Below the pieces are notes generated by a model that ran no database searches, was not told where the DNA came from, and saw only the letters and a list, made by a program, of their open reading frames with translations. Positions 33,267-42,701 of a stretch of DNA of 64,000 bases are shown one piece after another. Origin of the DNA: Branchipolynoe longqiensis (taxonomy: Eukaryota > Annelida > Polychaeta > Phyllodocida > Polynoidae). Location of the stretch: assembly GCA_030323885.1 (NCBI GenBank), contig CM059194.1:5061691-5125690 (forward strand), written 5' to 3'. The position numbers and the translations under genes are program-made. Positions within the stretch are counted from its first letter, which is position 1, and each line of letters begins with the position of its first letter.

Positions 33267-33587
33267 GTGGCGAGGCGAGTGAGCCAAGATCAGCCAAAGT
33301 TGAATGAGTGTGTACGAGCAGCAGAGGAAATAAAAATAAACAAAATGAATATCATGTGCATGACTGGGCGAGTAATAAGGGTGACATATCCAAGGACACC
33401 ACAGCAGGGCCGGACAATAACAAAGACTCAATCAAACACCACTAAGGTCGAGAAGCGACAGGTGCGGAACATTCATCGGACTGTGAGTAGAGTCGTGGAT
33501 CTGGGCCGGATCCGGGGTACTGGGCTGGGTATCCAATTTCAAATATTAGAAAAGAAATACGCACTGTACATGAACCTGTTTGTTTAA
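33267..33587 (+). CDS. Small basic ORF after pol in gypsy copy 1, unknown
   Basis: This frame of 106 residues lies between pol and the 3' LTR. It is Arg/Lys-rich with no domain I recognise. The same frame occurs unchanged in copy 2, but the two copies are nearly identical throughout, so this is not evidence of selection. It may be a chance frame in the 3' untranslated region. Confidence 0.3.
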   Translation: MARRVSQDQPKLNECVRAAEEIKINKMNIMCMTGRVIRVTYPRTPQQGRTITKTQSNTTKVEKRQVRNIHRTVSRVVDLGRIRGTGLGIQFQILEKKYALYMNLFV

Positions 33588-33601
33588 ACCATTGCTCTAT
33601 T

Positions 33602-33611
33602 GAAAGGGAGA
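33602..33611 (+). promoter_or_regulatory. Polypurine tract
   Basis: GAAAGGGAGA lies directly before the 3' LTR, as needed for plus-strand priming. Confidence 0.8.
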
Positions 33612-33752
33612 TGTCATGTATGGTGCTGGCAGGGTGCATGCTGGGGGAGTGCCAGCGAGTGGGTGCACGGCGCAGTGGGAGCTGACCTGAATAAAGGCAT
33701 TATGCATCGAGACGTCATCGTGTGTAGTCGGTTATTCACATATAACATTACA
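33612..33752 (+). repeat. 3' LTR of gypsy copy 1
   Basis: The 141-bp LTR is identical by eye to the 5' LTR and is followed by the CTTAT target duplication. Confidence 0.95.
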
Positions 33753-33916
33753 CTTATTACCTGTTTTGTGTGGAGGATGGCATATTTTTAGTAAAGCGTG
33801 TTAGTGAGATAGTAAATTTGTGATATTCATGGTTTGGAGCCCTGGTTCCTTTCCCAGTTCTCCCCGATCTGAACATTTGTATAGTTTTGTTTATTCCTTA
33901 TTTATATTTTTCCTTT

Positions 33917-34855
33917 TTATTTGTTGGCATTTGTCAGGGGTTCCTTGACTTTTTGGAGGATGTCCCCCATTTTATTTTTGTAACCTGGTTTTATCGTTTC
34001 TCCTTCACTGGCGCTGTCCAGGTACCTTCCTGAGCCCCAGTATGGGCACTTTGTGCATTCCCTGAATGCATTTCCAGGGGCATTTATTAGCTTTTCTTTT
34101 AGCTCTATGTTTTGTGTGAATTTTGCGTGGATGATATCCTCCAGCACTTTTTCATTTGTTTTGCACCATTCTGGTGATCTCCATATTTTTTTTGCCATTG
34201 CTTTTATTGTGTACGGGTTGTCCGTGTTTTCGATCATTCTCATTATGTCATGTTTATCGTGATATTTGGCCATTATTGAGCAGTAGTATTGCTCGGCCGA
34301 GGTGTACTTTTTCCCATCCTTTCCTGTGACTTCGCATTTGTACAGGTTACTAAAGGGGGAGTTGTGGCCTTGGAACGACACTACCCAGGGGTGTTCCCTT
34401 GTTGCACCCTTTTCTGGTGTGATCTCTTGAATCTCAATCTCTCCGAACTCCTTGGGTGTGTAGGTTTTCCCATTTATTTCTATGTTACACCCTTTCATTT
34501 TGATCGATTTTATTTTGTCACTTTTGGTCTCGAGTGCAAGTGTGTACATTTGTTGTACTGTTTTTTCACTCAGCATTTCCGTTTCTGTCCTTACTTGTCT
34601 TATTGTGACTTTATTGTAGTCTTTTTTGGCCTGGAGTGTTTTTTTCTTCTGGAAGAGTTCTTTTTTTTGCGACTCTTTCTCCAGCTGGATTTTAATACTC
34701 TTCGGCCTGGTTTGGACTTTCTCCGTGGCCTGGACTTCTTGTTCTTTTGTTTCCCCACCTTGGCTTTTGTTTTCAGCCTGCTCAGTATGGCCATGGTGTT
34801 TTTTTGGTGTTGTTTCTTTTTTGTGTTTTTTTCCTAGTCGGAAGGCCTTAGTCAC
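33917..34855 (-). pseudogene. LINE ORF1, C-terminal part with a NADAR-like domain
   Basis: This is an open frame of 312 residues on the minus strand. The first 110 residues are Lys/Glu/Gln-rich and likely coiled or disordered. Residues about 155-305 read as a NADAR (YbiA-like) domain. It has SPFSNLYKCEV near 167-176, DGKKYTSAEQYY at 180-191, and 'WCKTNEKVLEDIIHAKFTQN' at 230-249. PYWGSG follows at 271-276 and NKMGDILQKVKE at 294-305. Together these fit the family's FSN, sEh, KF, YWG.G and N..G..L blocks. NADAR proteins are linked to ADP-ribose/NAD chemistry; some bacterial members remove ADP-ribose from DNA guanine. I infer that this LINE captured such a domain in ORF1. The frame is separated from its N-terminal half by a 131-bp tandem duplication. 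Confidence 0.8.
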
Positions 34856-35002
34856 TACTGTCCAGCCAAAGCTATAGTTGTTTCCCCACCTTGGCTTTTG
34901 TTTTCAGCCTGCTCAGTATGGCCATGGTGTTTTTTTGGTGTTGTTTCTTTTTTGTGTTTTTTTCCTAGTCGGAAGGCCTTAGTCACTACTGTCCAGCCAA
35001 AG
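34750..35002. repeat. Tandem duplication inside LINE ORF1
   Basis: The segment starting tttccccaccttggctt at 34750 recurs at 34881. The two share about 122 bp and are joined by 9 extra bases (ctatagttg). The period of 131 bp is not a multiple of three, so it breaks ORF1. Both copies encode the same TKAFRLGKKHKKETTPKK segment. Confidence 0.92.
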
Positions 35003-35529
35003 TCACAGTCCGCTTCTTTTAGCATGTCAGTGATTGTTTCCTGAATGCTGTGGACTATGACACTGAGTTTTTTTTCCTCAGTTTTTGGTTTGATTGCCTG
35101 ATTTTGGATCGCTTCCGTTTGAGGCTTCTTTTTATCCATGGGCATTGTCCTGGTGTTGGCATTTTTGCCTACATTTTTGCTTACATTTTCATTGGTCTGT
35201 TTTTTCTGTTTTTTTTCGTATTCTGCCTTGTACCATGCGCATTCTATCTGTAGCGTGTCATATGCTACTTGTAACGCTTCTAGTTTGGTTTTGCAGTCAT
35301 TTCCCTTAGTTTTGTTGTTTCTGTAGACAATTTCCGTGTTGTTTGTGCCATTATTTTCGTCCACACATTTTTTGTTTGCCTTTTCCAATTCCTCCTTTAC
35401 TGTTTGAATTACCAGCTTTATTATGTCTTCCTTGACTAGTTGTTGGCCTCCATTATCCTGGCAATCCTTGGCTTCCACCTCAGTAGATGTGTTTTCGCCT
35501 TTTCCCGTCATTTCTAAAGGCTGACACAC
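34855..35529 (-). pseudogene. LINE ORF1, N-terminal part
   Basis: This is an open frame of 224 residues on the minus strand. Residues about 30-110 are rich in Glu, Lys and Leu with coiled-coil character. A segment near 160-200, 'LSVIVHSIQETITDMLKEA' followed by 'FGWTVVTKAFRLGKK', resembles the RNA-binding-like start seen in some LINE ORF1 proteins; that likeness is an impression only. The frame ends prematurely in the duplicated segment. Without the duplication it would continue into 33917-34855. It lies upstream of ORF2, as an ORF1 should, with the gypsy element inserted between them. Confidence 0.75.
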
Positions 35530-35734
35530 TATTGTGAGGTTGATCCTCCTTGTTTTGTTTGATTTTAGTACCCTGTACTAGGTAAGATTAGTCTAGTGAA
35601 TACATTTTTTTGCGACATATTCGGGGTTTTGGTCGTTTCCCGCCATTCTTTAAAATTTTAAATTTAAATTTTATTTTATTTTATTTTATTTTATTTTATT
35701 TTTTTAAACAGTCATTTCTGCCTGCTTAAATTTT
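35530..35734 (-). mobile_element. Presumed 5' region of the LINE, ending at the gap
   Basis: AT-rich sequence precedes ORF1 on the minus strand and includes a (ttta)/(tttta) run at about 35650-35706. It runs into unknown bases, so the LINE 5' end cannot be seen. Confidence 0.4.
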
Positions 35735-36233
35735 NNNNNNNNNNNNNNNNNNNNNNNNNNNNNNNNNNNNNNNNNNNNNNNNNNNNNNNNNNNNNNNNNN
35801 NNNNNNNNNNNNNNNNNNNNNNNNNNNNNNNNNNNNNNNNNNNNNNNNNNNNNNNNNNNNNNNNNNNNNNNNNNNNNNNNNNNNNNNNNNNNNNNNNNNN
35901 NNNNNNNNNNNNNNNNNNNNNNNNNNNNNNNNNNNNNNNNNNNNNNNNNNNNNNNNNNNNNNNNNNNNNNNNNNNNNNNNNNNNNNNNNNNNNNNNNNNN
36001 NNNNNNNNNNNNNNNNNNNNNNNNNNNNNNNNNNNNNNNNNNNNNNNNNNNNNNNNNNNNNNNNNNNNNNNNNNNNNNNNNNNNNNNNNNNNNNNNNNNN
36101 NNNNNNNNNNNNNNNNNNNNNNNNNNNNNNNNNNNNNNNNNNNNNNNNNNNNNNNNNNNNNNNNNNNNNNNNNNNNNNNNNNNNNNNNNNNNNNNNNNNN
36201 NNNNNNNNNNNNNNNNNNNNNNNNNNNNNNNNN
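35735..36233. other. Assembly gap (499 N)
   Basis: All bases are N. The gap begins in the LINE 5' side and ends within the 3' LTR of gypsy copy 2, of which 12 bp are visible. The true length may differ from the written length. Confidence 0.99.
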
Positions 36234-36269
36234 CCATACATGACATCTCCCTTTCAATAGAGCAATGGT

Positions 36270-36590
36270 TTAAACAAACAGGTTCATGTACAGTGCGTAT
36301 TTCTTTTCTAATATTTGAAATTGGATACCCAGCCCAGTACCCCGGATCCGGCCCAGATCCACGACTCTACTCACAGTCCGATGAATGTTCCGCACCTGTC
36401 GCTTCTCGACCTTAGTGGTGTTTGATTGAGTCTTTGTTATTGTCCGGCCCTGCTGTGGTGTCCTTGGATATGTCACCCTTATTACTCGCCCAGTCATGCA
36501 CATGATATTCATTTTGTTTATTTTTATTTCCTCTGCTGCTCGTACACACTCATTCAACTTTGGCTGATCTTGGCTCACTCGCCTCGCCAC
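36270..36590 (-). CDS. Small basic ORF after pol in gypsy copy 2, unknown
   Basis: The frame is the same 106 residues as at 33267-33587, with no differences seen. The function is unknown and chance is possible. Confidence 0.3.
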   Translation of the reverse strand: MARRVSQDQPKLNECVRAAEEIKINKMNIMCMTGRVIRVTYPRTPQQGRTITKTQSNTTKVEKRQVRNIHRTVSRVVDLGRIRGTGLGIQFQILEKKYALYMNLFV

Positions 36591-37050
36591 ACCTTCCTTT
36601 TATCGGCAACACGACAGAATACATACGAGTTATCAAATGTTGTAGGACACGATGTGCCTCATGCTAACAGTATCTATTACAGCTATCTAACAAGTTTCAG
36701 TTCTGGCTAGTCCTACCCTCAAAATTGGTGACAAAAAGGTTTAAATGACATTATCCATTACACCTCGCGCAGTGTTGGGCGGATCTAACCTTTCTTTCTA
36801 TTCACCTTGTCGTTATGACATTTTACATATATGCGTTACAATCATTAAATAGTCCATGCTTGCTTATGACTATAACCTTTACCCTTGCGCCGAGGGACCT
36901 GTGCGGCGTTCGGCGCCGTAATCACATCTACTGATAACCAACTAATTGGTTCCCTTAGCTGGTGCTGGACTTCGCTCCTTTCTCACGCCCGCCTGTGGCG
37001 CCTTATCTGCCTTTCGGTCTATCTGTGTATGTGTTCCTTTGAACGTGCGT

Positions 37051-40000
37051 CTACTGATACCCGAGCCTGATTACTGGTTTGCTGTGACGGCCGTGCCTTG
37101 TTATATAGTGCGTCTGTGTATTCTGTGCTTTGGTCTTTGAAACCCTAGTATCCTGACCTGGTTTTGCTTTGTGCTGTTGTGTTACGTTTGTTTCGTGTTT
37201 GATTGGAAACATGTGTTTGCGGTTTCTCGTGAAAGTTGCATCATTTTTTCCTTTTAATTCATATCGCCGTGTGTCCCCTTCGAACCTCTTTGTTATGGTT
37301 CCAAATTCCCATTCGCCCCTGTGTGTTCTGTATCTAACCTTGTCTCCTACTTGCAATTTATTGTGATCTTTACCGGCTCGCCTGTCATAGTATTGTTTCT
37401 GTTTTTGTTGGACCCCTGTTACTTGGTCTGGCCGTAGTTTGGCTACGTGTGGTTTCAACTGCTTATTTATGGTCGGTAACTTCGACCTGAGTCTTCTGCT
37501 CATCAGAAGTTGAGCTGGAGAAGCGCCTAACTCTGTTATTGGTGTGTTTCTGAAATTTAAGAGATGTAAATTGTAATCTTTCCCTTCTTTCAATGCCTTC
37601 TTTATCATGATTTTTATTGTTTGAATATGGCGCTCAGCTTGTCCGTTACTTTGCGGGTACTGTGGACTTGAGAAAATCGCCTGGAACCCATATTCTTTCG
37701 CAAAATGCTCGTAGTCTTTACTGGCGAATTGTGGCCCGTTGTCGGATACTACTGTTGTTGGTATCCCATGTCTCCCAAAGGTCTGTTTCATAGCGTTGAT
37801 CACTGCTGTGCTCGTGGTGGTTGTGTGCATTTCAATTACCTCGGGGTATTTTGAGAGATAATCTACTATTAGCAAATAGTTCTGGTTACCTATTTGAAAC
37901 AAATCGACGCCAACTTTGTTATAGGGAAGTAGTGGAATGTTGTGTGGCTGCAGCGGTTCGCTATGTTGTCTGTTACGGTAGGTTTGACACAAAGCACAGT
38001 GAGCTATCTTATCTTCTAACTGGACTTGCATGTTGGGCCAGAATACATAGTCCCTAGCTAGCCTCTTACTCTTCACTATGCCCTGATGTGTTTCATGCAA
38101 TTTGTCCAGTGTTGCTTTCTGTAGAGCCTTCGGAACAATAACCCTGTCACCCTTGAGTAAAACATTTCCTTGCTTGGTTATGTCATGCCTAAATGTGTGA
38201 TAAGGTGTGGTGCATTTGGGGATTGCTTTCTTGTCCTCAGGCCAACCCGTCTTTATCAGTTTACTGATCTCTATTAATACCGTGTCTTTTTGAGTTTCAC
38301 TGGCAATTTCCTGCCAGGAACTTTCGAGGACCCCTACCGCCGCAATAGTTAGGTCATTGTCGAATAACCCGTTCGGCCTGGTGGATTCGCTGTGGTCCCG
38401 TGACAAGGCATCTGCAACAAACATGTTACACCCTTTAATATATGTTAGTTCCAAATTATAATTCTGGAGTCGCATTCTCATTCGTTGCATTCGCGCAGAT
38501 AGCTGGTGTAATGGCTTGTTCATGATCGATACCAATGGCTTATGGTCTGTCTGTACTAGTACTTTTTTGCCAAAAATGTAGTCATGAAATTTGGTGCAGC
38601 CGAAACATATGGCCAACAATTCCTTCTCAATGACTGCGTAGCTACTTTGTGTGTCGTCTAATGCCTTAGAAGCCATTGCTATCGGTCGTCCCTCTTGCAT
38701 TAGGGCGGCTCCTAACCCTGACTTTGAAGCATCAACCTGGAGTACTACATCTAACTTGACGTTATAGAATCGCAATACTGGGGTGTGTGTTATCAAGTGC
38801 TTTAATTTAATAAATGCGTACTCCTGCTCCGCTTGCCAATGCCATGCAACTTCCTTACTTGTCAGAATCCGTAGTGGCTTTGCTATCTGCGCTAAATTCG
38901 GAATGAACTTTCCGACATATGCAACCATTCCCAGGAATCTTTGTACAGCTTGTTTTGTGGTTGGAATGGGCATGTCACTGATCGCCTGGACCCTCTCATT
39001 ATTTGGTTTGATACCCTCGCCCGTGATAACGTGACCTACATACTCAACGCTGGTCTGACAGATGCTCGATTTGTCTGGGTTCAATCGTAGGTTGACCTCT
39101 CTCGCGCGTTCTAGAACTGCACGGAGATTCTCATTGTGTTCGTCTATGGTTTTGCCGTACACTAATATGTCATCCGTGACCACATTAACGCCCTTTAAGC
39201 CAGACAATACACGATTCATTTCATAGATAAACATGTCCCCGGCGGTTTTTATGCCGAAAGGTAACCTGGTGTATCTGAAGCGCCCCCATGGTGTATTAAA
39301 CGTGCAAAGTTTGGAACTCTCCGTATCGAGTTCGATTTGCCAGTATCCGCTTTTAGCATCTATTACTGAGAAGTATTTTGCACCATCAAGTTTGGCAAGC
39401 ACTTCTTCGATAGTTCTTGTTGGATATGGCCCTCTCATAATTGCCCTGTTTAGTTTTGTGGGATCCAAACAGACCCGGATTTTGTCCCGCTTTTTTACAA
39501 TGGTAATTGAGTTTACCCACGGAGTAGGTTCCGTTTCTTCTACAATGACACCTAACTCCACCATTTTGTCTAATTCATTTTTTACTTTGTTTTCTATGGC
39601 ATGTGGTATCCTTCTAGGGGGATCCACCACTGGACAGAAGGTCTTATCAACATATATTTTTGCGTCTACTTTAATGGTACCGAGACCGGTAAATACGTCA
39701 CTGAAAGTCTTTACCATGTTGTGTGCTTCCACGCTGAGATCCTGTTCTTTTGCATCAACGCTGTCCACCCGAGACAAGATTCGCAGTCGCACACACGCAT
39801 CTTTCCCGAGTATCGGACATCCGGACTCGATGACTTGGAAGCTCAGCCACTGATCACGCACCTGTAGTCTGGTCTCGCCTGTCGGATGTATCGTCTGGCC
39901 GGAGTAGGTGACCAGCCGGCATCGCGGCTGGGATAGTTGAGCACCGTCAATTCTGGTGAAGATCTCCATAGGGATGATATTCGCTTCGGACCCAGTGTCC

Positions 40001-40953
40001 AGTTTGAAATTCACATCTACAGACCCGATGGTGATACTGGCGAACCATAGATCCGCGGATTCAGTCCCATCAGACGAAATCGCACCGATGAATAGGTCAT
40101 CTGTCTGACGGGCGTTATCTTCCACAACTATCTCGTTGACAGACGCAGCTCTGCCTCGGCACACTTTAGCAAAGTGCCCGAGCTTCTGACATAGAGAACA
40201 CGCTTTCCCTCTGGCCGGACACGCATCTCTGTCCGGTCGATGGGGGTATCCGCACCACGCACATTCAGGGAAGGTTTCGGTTCCGCTCTGTTGTCCGCGT
40301 CCCCATCTCGCTCCTTGCACCGGCTGGCGCTGAAGCGGCGGCTGCCGTTGGCGCCCGCGCATGGACTGCTGTGATGAGTCGTCTCGCCGCACAGCGTCTA
40401 ATGAGTAGTTAGTATCACCAGAGGAGGTTATTTGGTTCGCTCGGTGTTCGCTCATGCGACACATTTCTTCACAAATTTGCAGTGTCAATTTTGGCGTCTG
40501 AAGCAGGCGGTCGCGTAGAGTGTTGCATTTGATACCGCTACCCAACCTGTCGCACATCAGAGACTCCTCCAGCGCCCCGTATTGGCAATGGCCTATGCGG
40601 TGCCGCACCTCCCTGATGTAGGTGTCCATCGATTCCTGCCCCTGATTATACGCATTAAATCGATACCTCGTTACCGTAATGTTGGTCCGACCCTCGCAGT
40701 AGAGTCTGAATGCCTCCTTTAAAGGTGCCACTTTGTCCACTTCCCCCGGCACGAAAGTCATAGATTGGTGAACCTTCTGAGCTTCTGGCCCCGCGACATG
40801 GAGGAAAACACAGCACTGTATTTTCTCGCTTCTACTCAGGACACCCGCGGCTGTGGCATATATATTATAGGCGTGTATCCACGCTTTCCAGTTCGCGGCG
40901 ACATTGTCGTCTAAACCCAGATGGCCGGGCGGCTTCAATCCGGAAAGGGCCAT
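37051..40953 (-). CDS. Gag-pol polyprotein of gypsy copy 2
   Basis: The frame is uninterrupted, 1300 residues, and collinear with copy 1. By eye I find three residue differences: T19 to A, V138 to G, and an R to H near residue 1261. The zinc knuckle, DTGS, VTDD and D-DX35E residues are all kept. It appears coding-competent. The V138G change lies in gag. Confidence 0.95.
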   Translation of the reverse strand: MALSGLKPPGHLGLDDNVAANWKAWIHAYNIYATAAGVLSRSEKIQCCVFLHVAGPEAQKVHQSMTFVPGEVDKVAPLKEAFRLYCEGRTNITVTRYRFNAYNQGQESMDTYIREVRHRIGHCQYGALEESLMCDRLGSGIKCNTLRDRLLQTPKLTLQICEEMCRMSEHRANQITSSGDTNYSLDAVRRDDSSQQSMRGRQRQPPLQRQPVQGARWGRGQQSGTETFPECAWCGYPHRPDRDACPARGKACSLCQKLGHFAKVCRGRAASVNEIVVEDNARQTDDLFIGAISSDGTESADLWFASITIGSVDVNFKLDTGSEANIIPMEIFTRIDGAQLSQPRCRLVTYSGQTIHPTGETRLQVRDQWLSFQVIESGCPILGKDACVRLRILSRVDSVDAKEQDLSVEAHNMVKTFSDVFTGLGTIKVDAKIYVDKTFCPVVDPPRRIPHAIENKVKNELDKMVELGVIVEETEPTPWVNSITIVKKRDKIRVCLDPTKLNRAIMRGPYPTRTIEEVLAKLDGAKYFSVIDAKSGYWQIELDTESSKLCTFNTPWGRFRYTRLPFGIKTAGDMFIYEMNRVLSGLKGVNVVTDDILVYGKTIDEHNENLRAVLERAREVNLRLNPDKSSICQTSVEYVGHVITGEGIKPNNERVQAISDMPIPTTKQAVQRFLGMVAYVGKFIPNLAQIAKPLRILTSKEVAWHWQAEQEYAFIKLKHLITHTPVLRFYNVKLDVVLQVDASKSGLGAALMQEGRPIAMASKALDDTQSSYAVIEKELLAICFGCTKFHDYIFGKKVLVQTDHKPLVSIMNKPLHQLSARMQRMRMRLQNYNLELTYIKGCNMFVADALSRDHSESTRPNGLFDNDLTIAAVGVLESSWQEIASETQKDTVLIEISKLIKTGWPEDKKAIPKCTTPYHTFRHDITKQGNVLLKGDRVIVPKALQKATLDKLHETHQGIVKSKRLARDYVFWPNMQVQLEDKIAHCALCQTYRNRQHSEPLQPHNIPLLPYNKVGVDLFQIGNQNYLLIVDYLSKYPEVIEMHTTTTSTAVINAMKQTFGRHGIPTTVVSDNGPQFASKDYEHFAKEYGFQAIFSSPQYPQSNGQAERHIQTIKIMIKKALKEGKDYNLHLLNFRNTPITELGASPAQLLMSRRLRSKLPTINKQLKPHVAKLRPDQVTGVQQKQKQYYDRRAGKDHNKLQVGDKVRYRTHRGEWEFGTITKRFEGDTRRYELKGKNDATFTRNRKHMFPIKHETNVTQQHKAKPGQDTRVSKTKAQNTQTHYITRHGRHSKPVIRLGYQ

Positions 40954-40970
40954 GGCGTATCAGAAGGTCT

Positions 40971-40988
40971 GCTCCCGATCTGACACCA
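40971..40988 (-). promoter_or_regulatory. Primer binding site of gypsy copy 2
   Basis: On the minus strand this is the same TGGTGTCAGATCGGGAGC as in copy 1, directly after the LTR. Confidence 0.8.
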
Positions 40989-41129
40989 TGTAATGTTATA
41001 TGTGAATAACCGACTACACACGATGACGTCTCGATGCATAATGCCTTTATTCAGGTCAGCTCCCACTGCGCCGTGCACCCACTCGCTGGCACTCCCCCAG
41101 CATGCACCCTGCCAGCACCATACATGACA
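40989..41129 (-). repeat. 5' LTR of gypsy copy 2
   Basis: This 141-bp LTR matches the copy 1 LTRs, read on the minus strand from 41129 to 40989. Confidence 0.95.
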
Positions 41130-41335
41130 AGCACCATATCCTGATATCCCACTTCAGTCAAATTATCCTGATACTAAGCTAACCAGTCCTTGCTTTATCC
41201 TAGTAATGCTGAGTGCCAACAGGTAGCAACAAGTATCAATTTAGTAAATCATTGGTTTGACTCGGCTGGGATTCGAACTCCCGACCTTCGGCATGGGAAG
41301 CCTTCGCTCTACCAATTCAGCCACTGCGGCTGGTG
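41130..41335 (-). repeat. SINE family A, interrupted by gypsy copy 2
   Basis: On the minus strand the head lies at 41265-41335, with a box A-like 'gctgaattggtagagcgaag' and a box B-like 'gagttcgaatcccagc'. The body follows to 41130, where the gypsy LTR begins. The expected SINE tail is missing on this side and would lie beyond the gap. Confidence 0.88.
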
Positions 41336-41604
41336 GAGTAGTGAATATTATTGCATGCAATATAGCAGAAGGCTTAATGCAATACTTAGCATTGAGAAAG
41401 CAATATTGAGTAGTTGCTTTGTTTATATTCACACAGGGCCATATTTAGTACATACATAATATGTAACACATATGTAAGTGGGGAGTGCTTTTTGTTATTT
41501 CCATTAGGGAGGCCACCTGAATATGCTAGCTGTTAGTAGATTTCCACCGTTAATCAGAGCATGAACAGTTGCCGCCCTTACTGCCTGGTTACCAACGCCA
41601 TGTT

Positions 41605-41935
41605 GGTTGGTTGTTGGAATTTAACATCCTGGCAACATCTAAGGTCATATCAGGACGGGTACCAACTTGTGACAGTGCACACTCATGGTGACTTTATAGT
41701 GCTGTCCCACTGGGAAATCAGGTTGCTGGCACCATGACCCAACATCCCACCCAGTCACATTATCCTGACACTGAGCTAACCAGTCCTTGCCCTATCCTAT
41801 TAATGCCGAGTGCCAGGCTGGGAAGCAACAACTATCAATTATAAAGTCATTGGTTTGACACGAGAGGGAACCGAACTCCCGACCTTCCGCACGCGAAGCC
41901 CACGCTTTACCGATTAGGCCACCACGCCCGGTCCC
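41605..41935 (-). repeat. SINE family A, full copy (minus)
   Basis: The copy is complete from the tRNA-like head (about 41860-41935) to the tail 'gatgttgccaggatgttaaa' near 41620-41640. Confidence 0.9.
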
Positions 41936-42087
41936 AAACGCGAGGTAGTCTCCACTCTATTCAGGGCGGATTGCCAGTACGCAGCAGCCCGTTAGGAGGG
42001 GAGGAGGGGGGCGGGGGCGGGGGCGTTCACAAACCTGCGCAGGTCTGATGTCAGTAATCAGGAACTGGGCGTGTTAACATCAAGGTG

Positions 42088-42335
42088 ACCGGACGCGGTG
42101 GTTCAATCACTAGAGCGCAGGCTTCCCGTGCGGAATGTCAGGAGTTTGAATCCTGGCCGAGTAAAACCAATGACTTATCAAATTGATACTTGTCGTTACC
42201 GAGCCTGGCGCGTGGGCATTACTAGGATGGGGCAAAGATTGGCTAACCCCATCAGGATAATGTGTGTGAGTGGGATATTAGGTCATGGTGCCAGTGGCGT
42301 GATCTTCCAGTGGGGCAGCACTATAATGTTGCGAA
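42088..42335 (+). repeat. SINE family A, 3'-truncated copy (plus)
   Basis: The head 'ggtggttcaatcactagagc' and 'gagtttgaatcctggcc' is followed by the body to 'cagtggggcagcactataat'. The tail is replaced by unrelated sequence. Confidence 0.88.
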
Positions 42336-42701
42336 GATTATTAGCCGTAATGAGCTTGGACATGCAAAGAATATCTATATGGTATTCGGTCCAAATTTAC
42401 TGGAAGGATCAACATCTAGCTAATAGTACTGCTACTAGAGCTTTAATACTTCTGTTATGTGACAGGGACAGGATATGTGCAATGGCATAGATTATAAGTA
42501 ATGTAGCTTCAAATTGAACATCAATAAGAAAAAAGGCTTTACGATATGCTTTCATTGTTGGAGGAATTCTCTCTTATTTCACTGTACTGCTTTAAAAAAA
42601 AAAAACCACCCTCTTCTCTAATTTAATTTCTGACTCACCATTGGAAATGGTCAATTGTATGACACTTTTCTAAACTGAGTTTTGTATATATATATATTTT
42701 A
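42336..42701. other. No gene seen
   Basis: This AT-rich sequence has a poly-A run near 42595 and a TATATATA patch at 42686-42698 next to the DIRS-like terminus. Confidence 0.4.

Larger units (their letters stand above)
28727..33752 (+). mobile_element. Ty3/gypsy LTR retrotransposon, copy 1 (5026 bp)
   Basis: The element is structurally complete: 141-bp LTRs starting TGTCATG and ending CATTACA, a primer binding site after the 5' LTR, one gag-pol frame, a polypurine tract and a 3' LTR. A 5-bp target duplication CTTAT flanks it (28722-28726 and 33753-33757). By eye the two LTRs are identical, so the insertion is recent. It sits in antisense inside a LINE, between that LINE's ORF1 and ORF2. No env frame is recognisable after pol. 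Confidence 0.96.
36234..41129 (-). mobile_element. Ty3/gypsy LTR retrotransposon, copy 2, inverted
   Basis: This is a minus-strand copy of the 28727-33752 element. Its 3' LTR is cut by the gap (only 36234-36245 seen). Its polypurine tract (36246-36255), gag-pol, primer site (40971-40988) and 5' LTR (40989-41129) are present. It inserted into a family A SINE: 41130 onward is SINE body lacking its tail. The target duplication cannot be checked because of the gap. Confidence 0.95.

Noticed and set aside
35704..36257. ORFs of 171-181 codons across the N stretch
   Set aside because: They are made of unknown bases and hold no sequence information.
39233..39853. A 206-codon plus-strand ORF opposite gypsy copy 2 (and its mirror at 30003-30623)
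   Set aside because: It is the antisense shadow of the RT region. Its conservation comes from the pol gene on the other strand.
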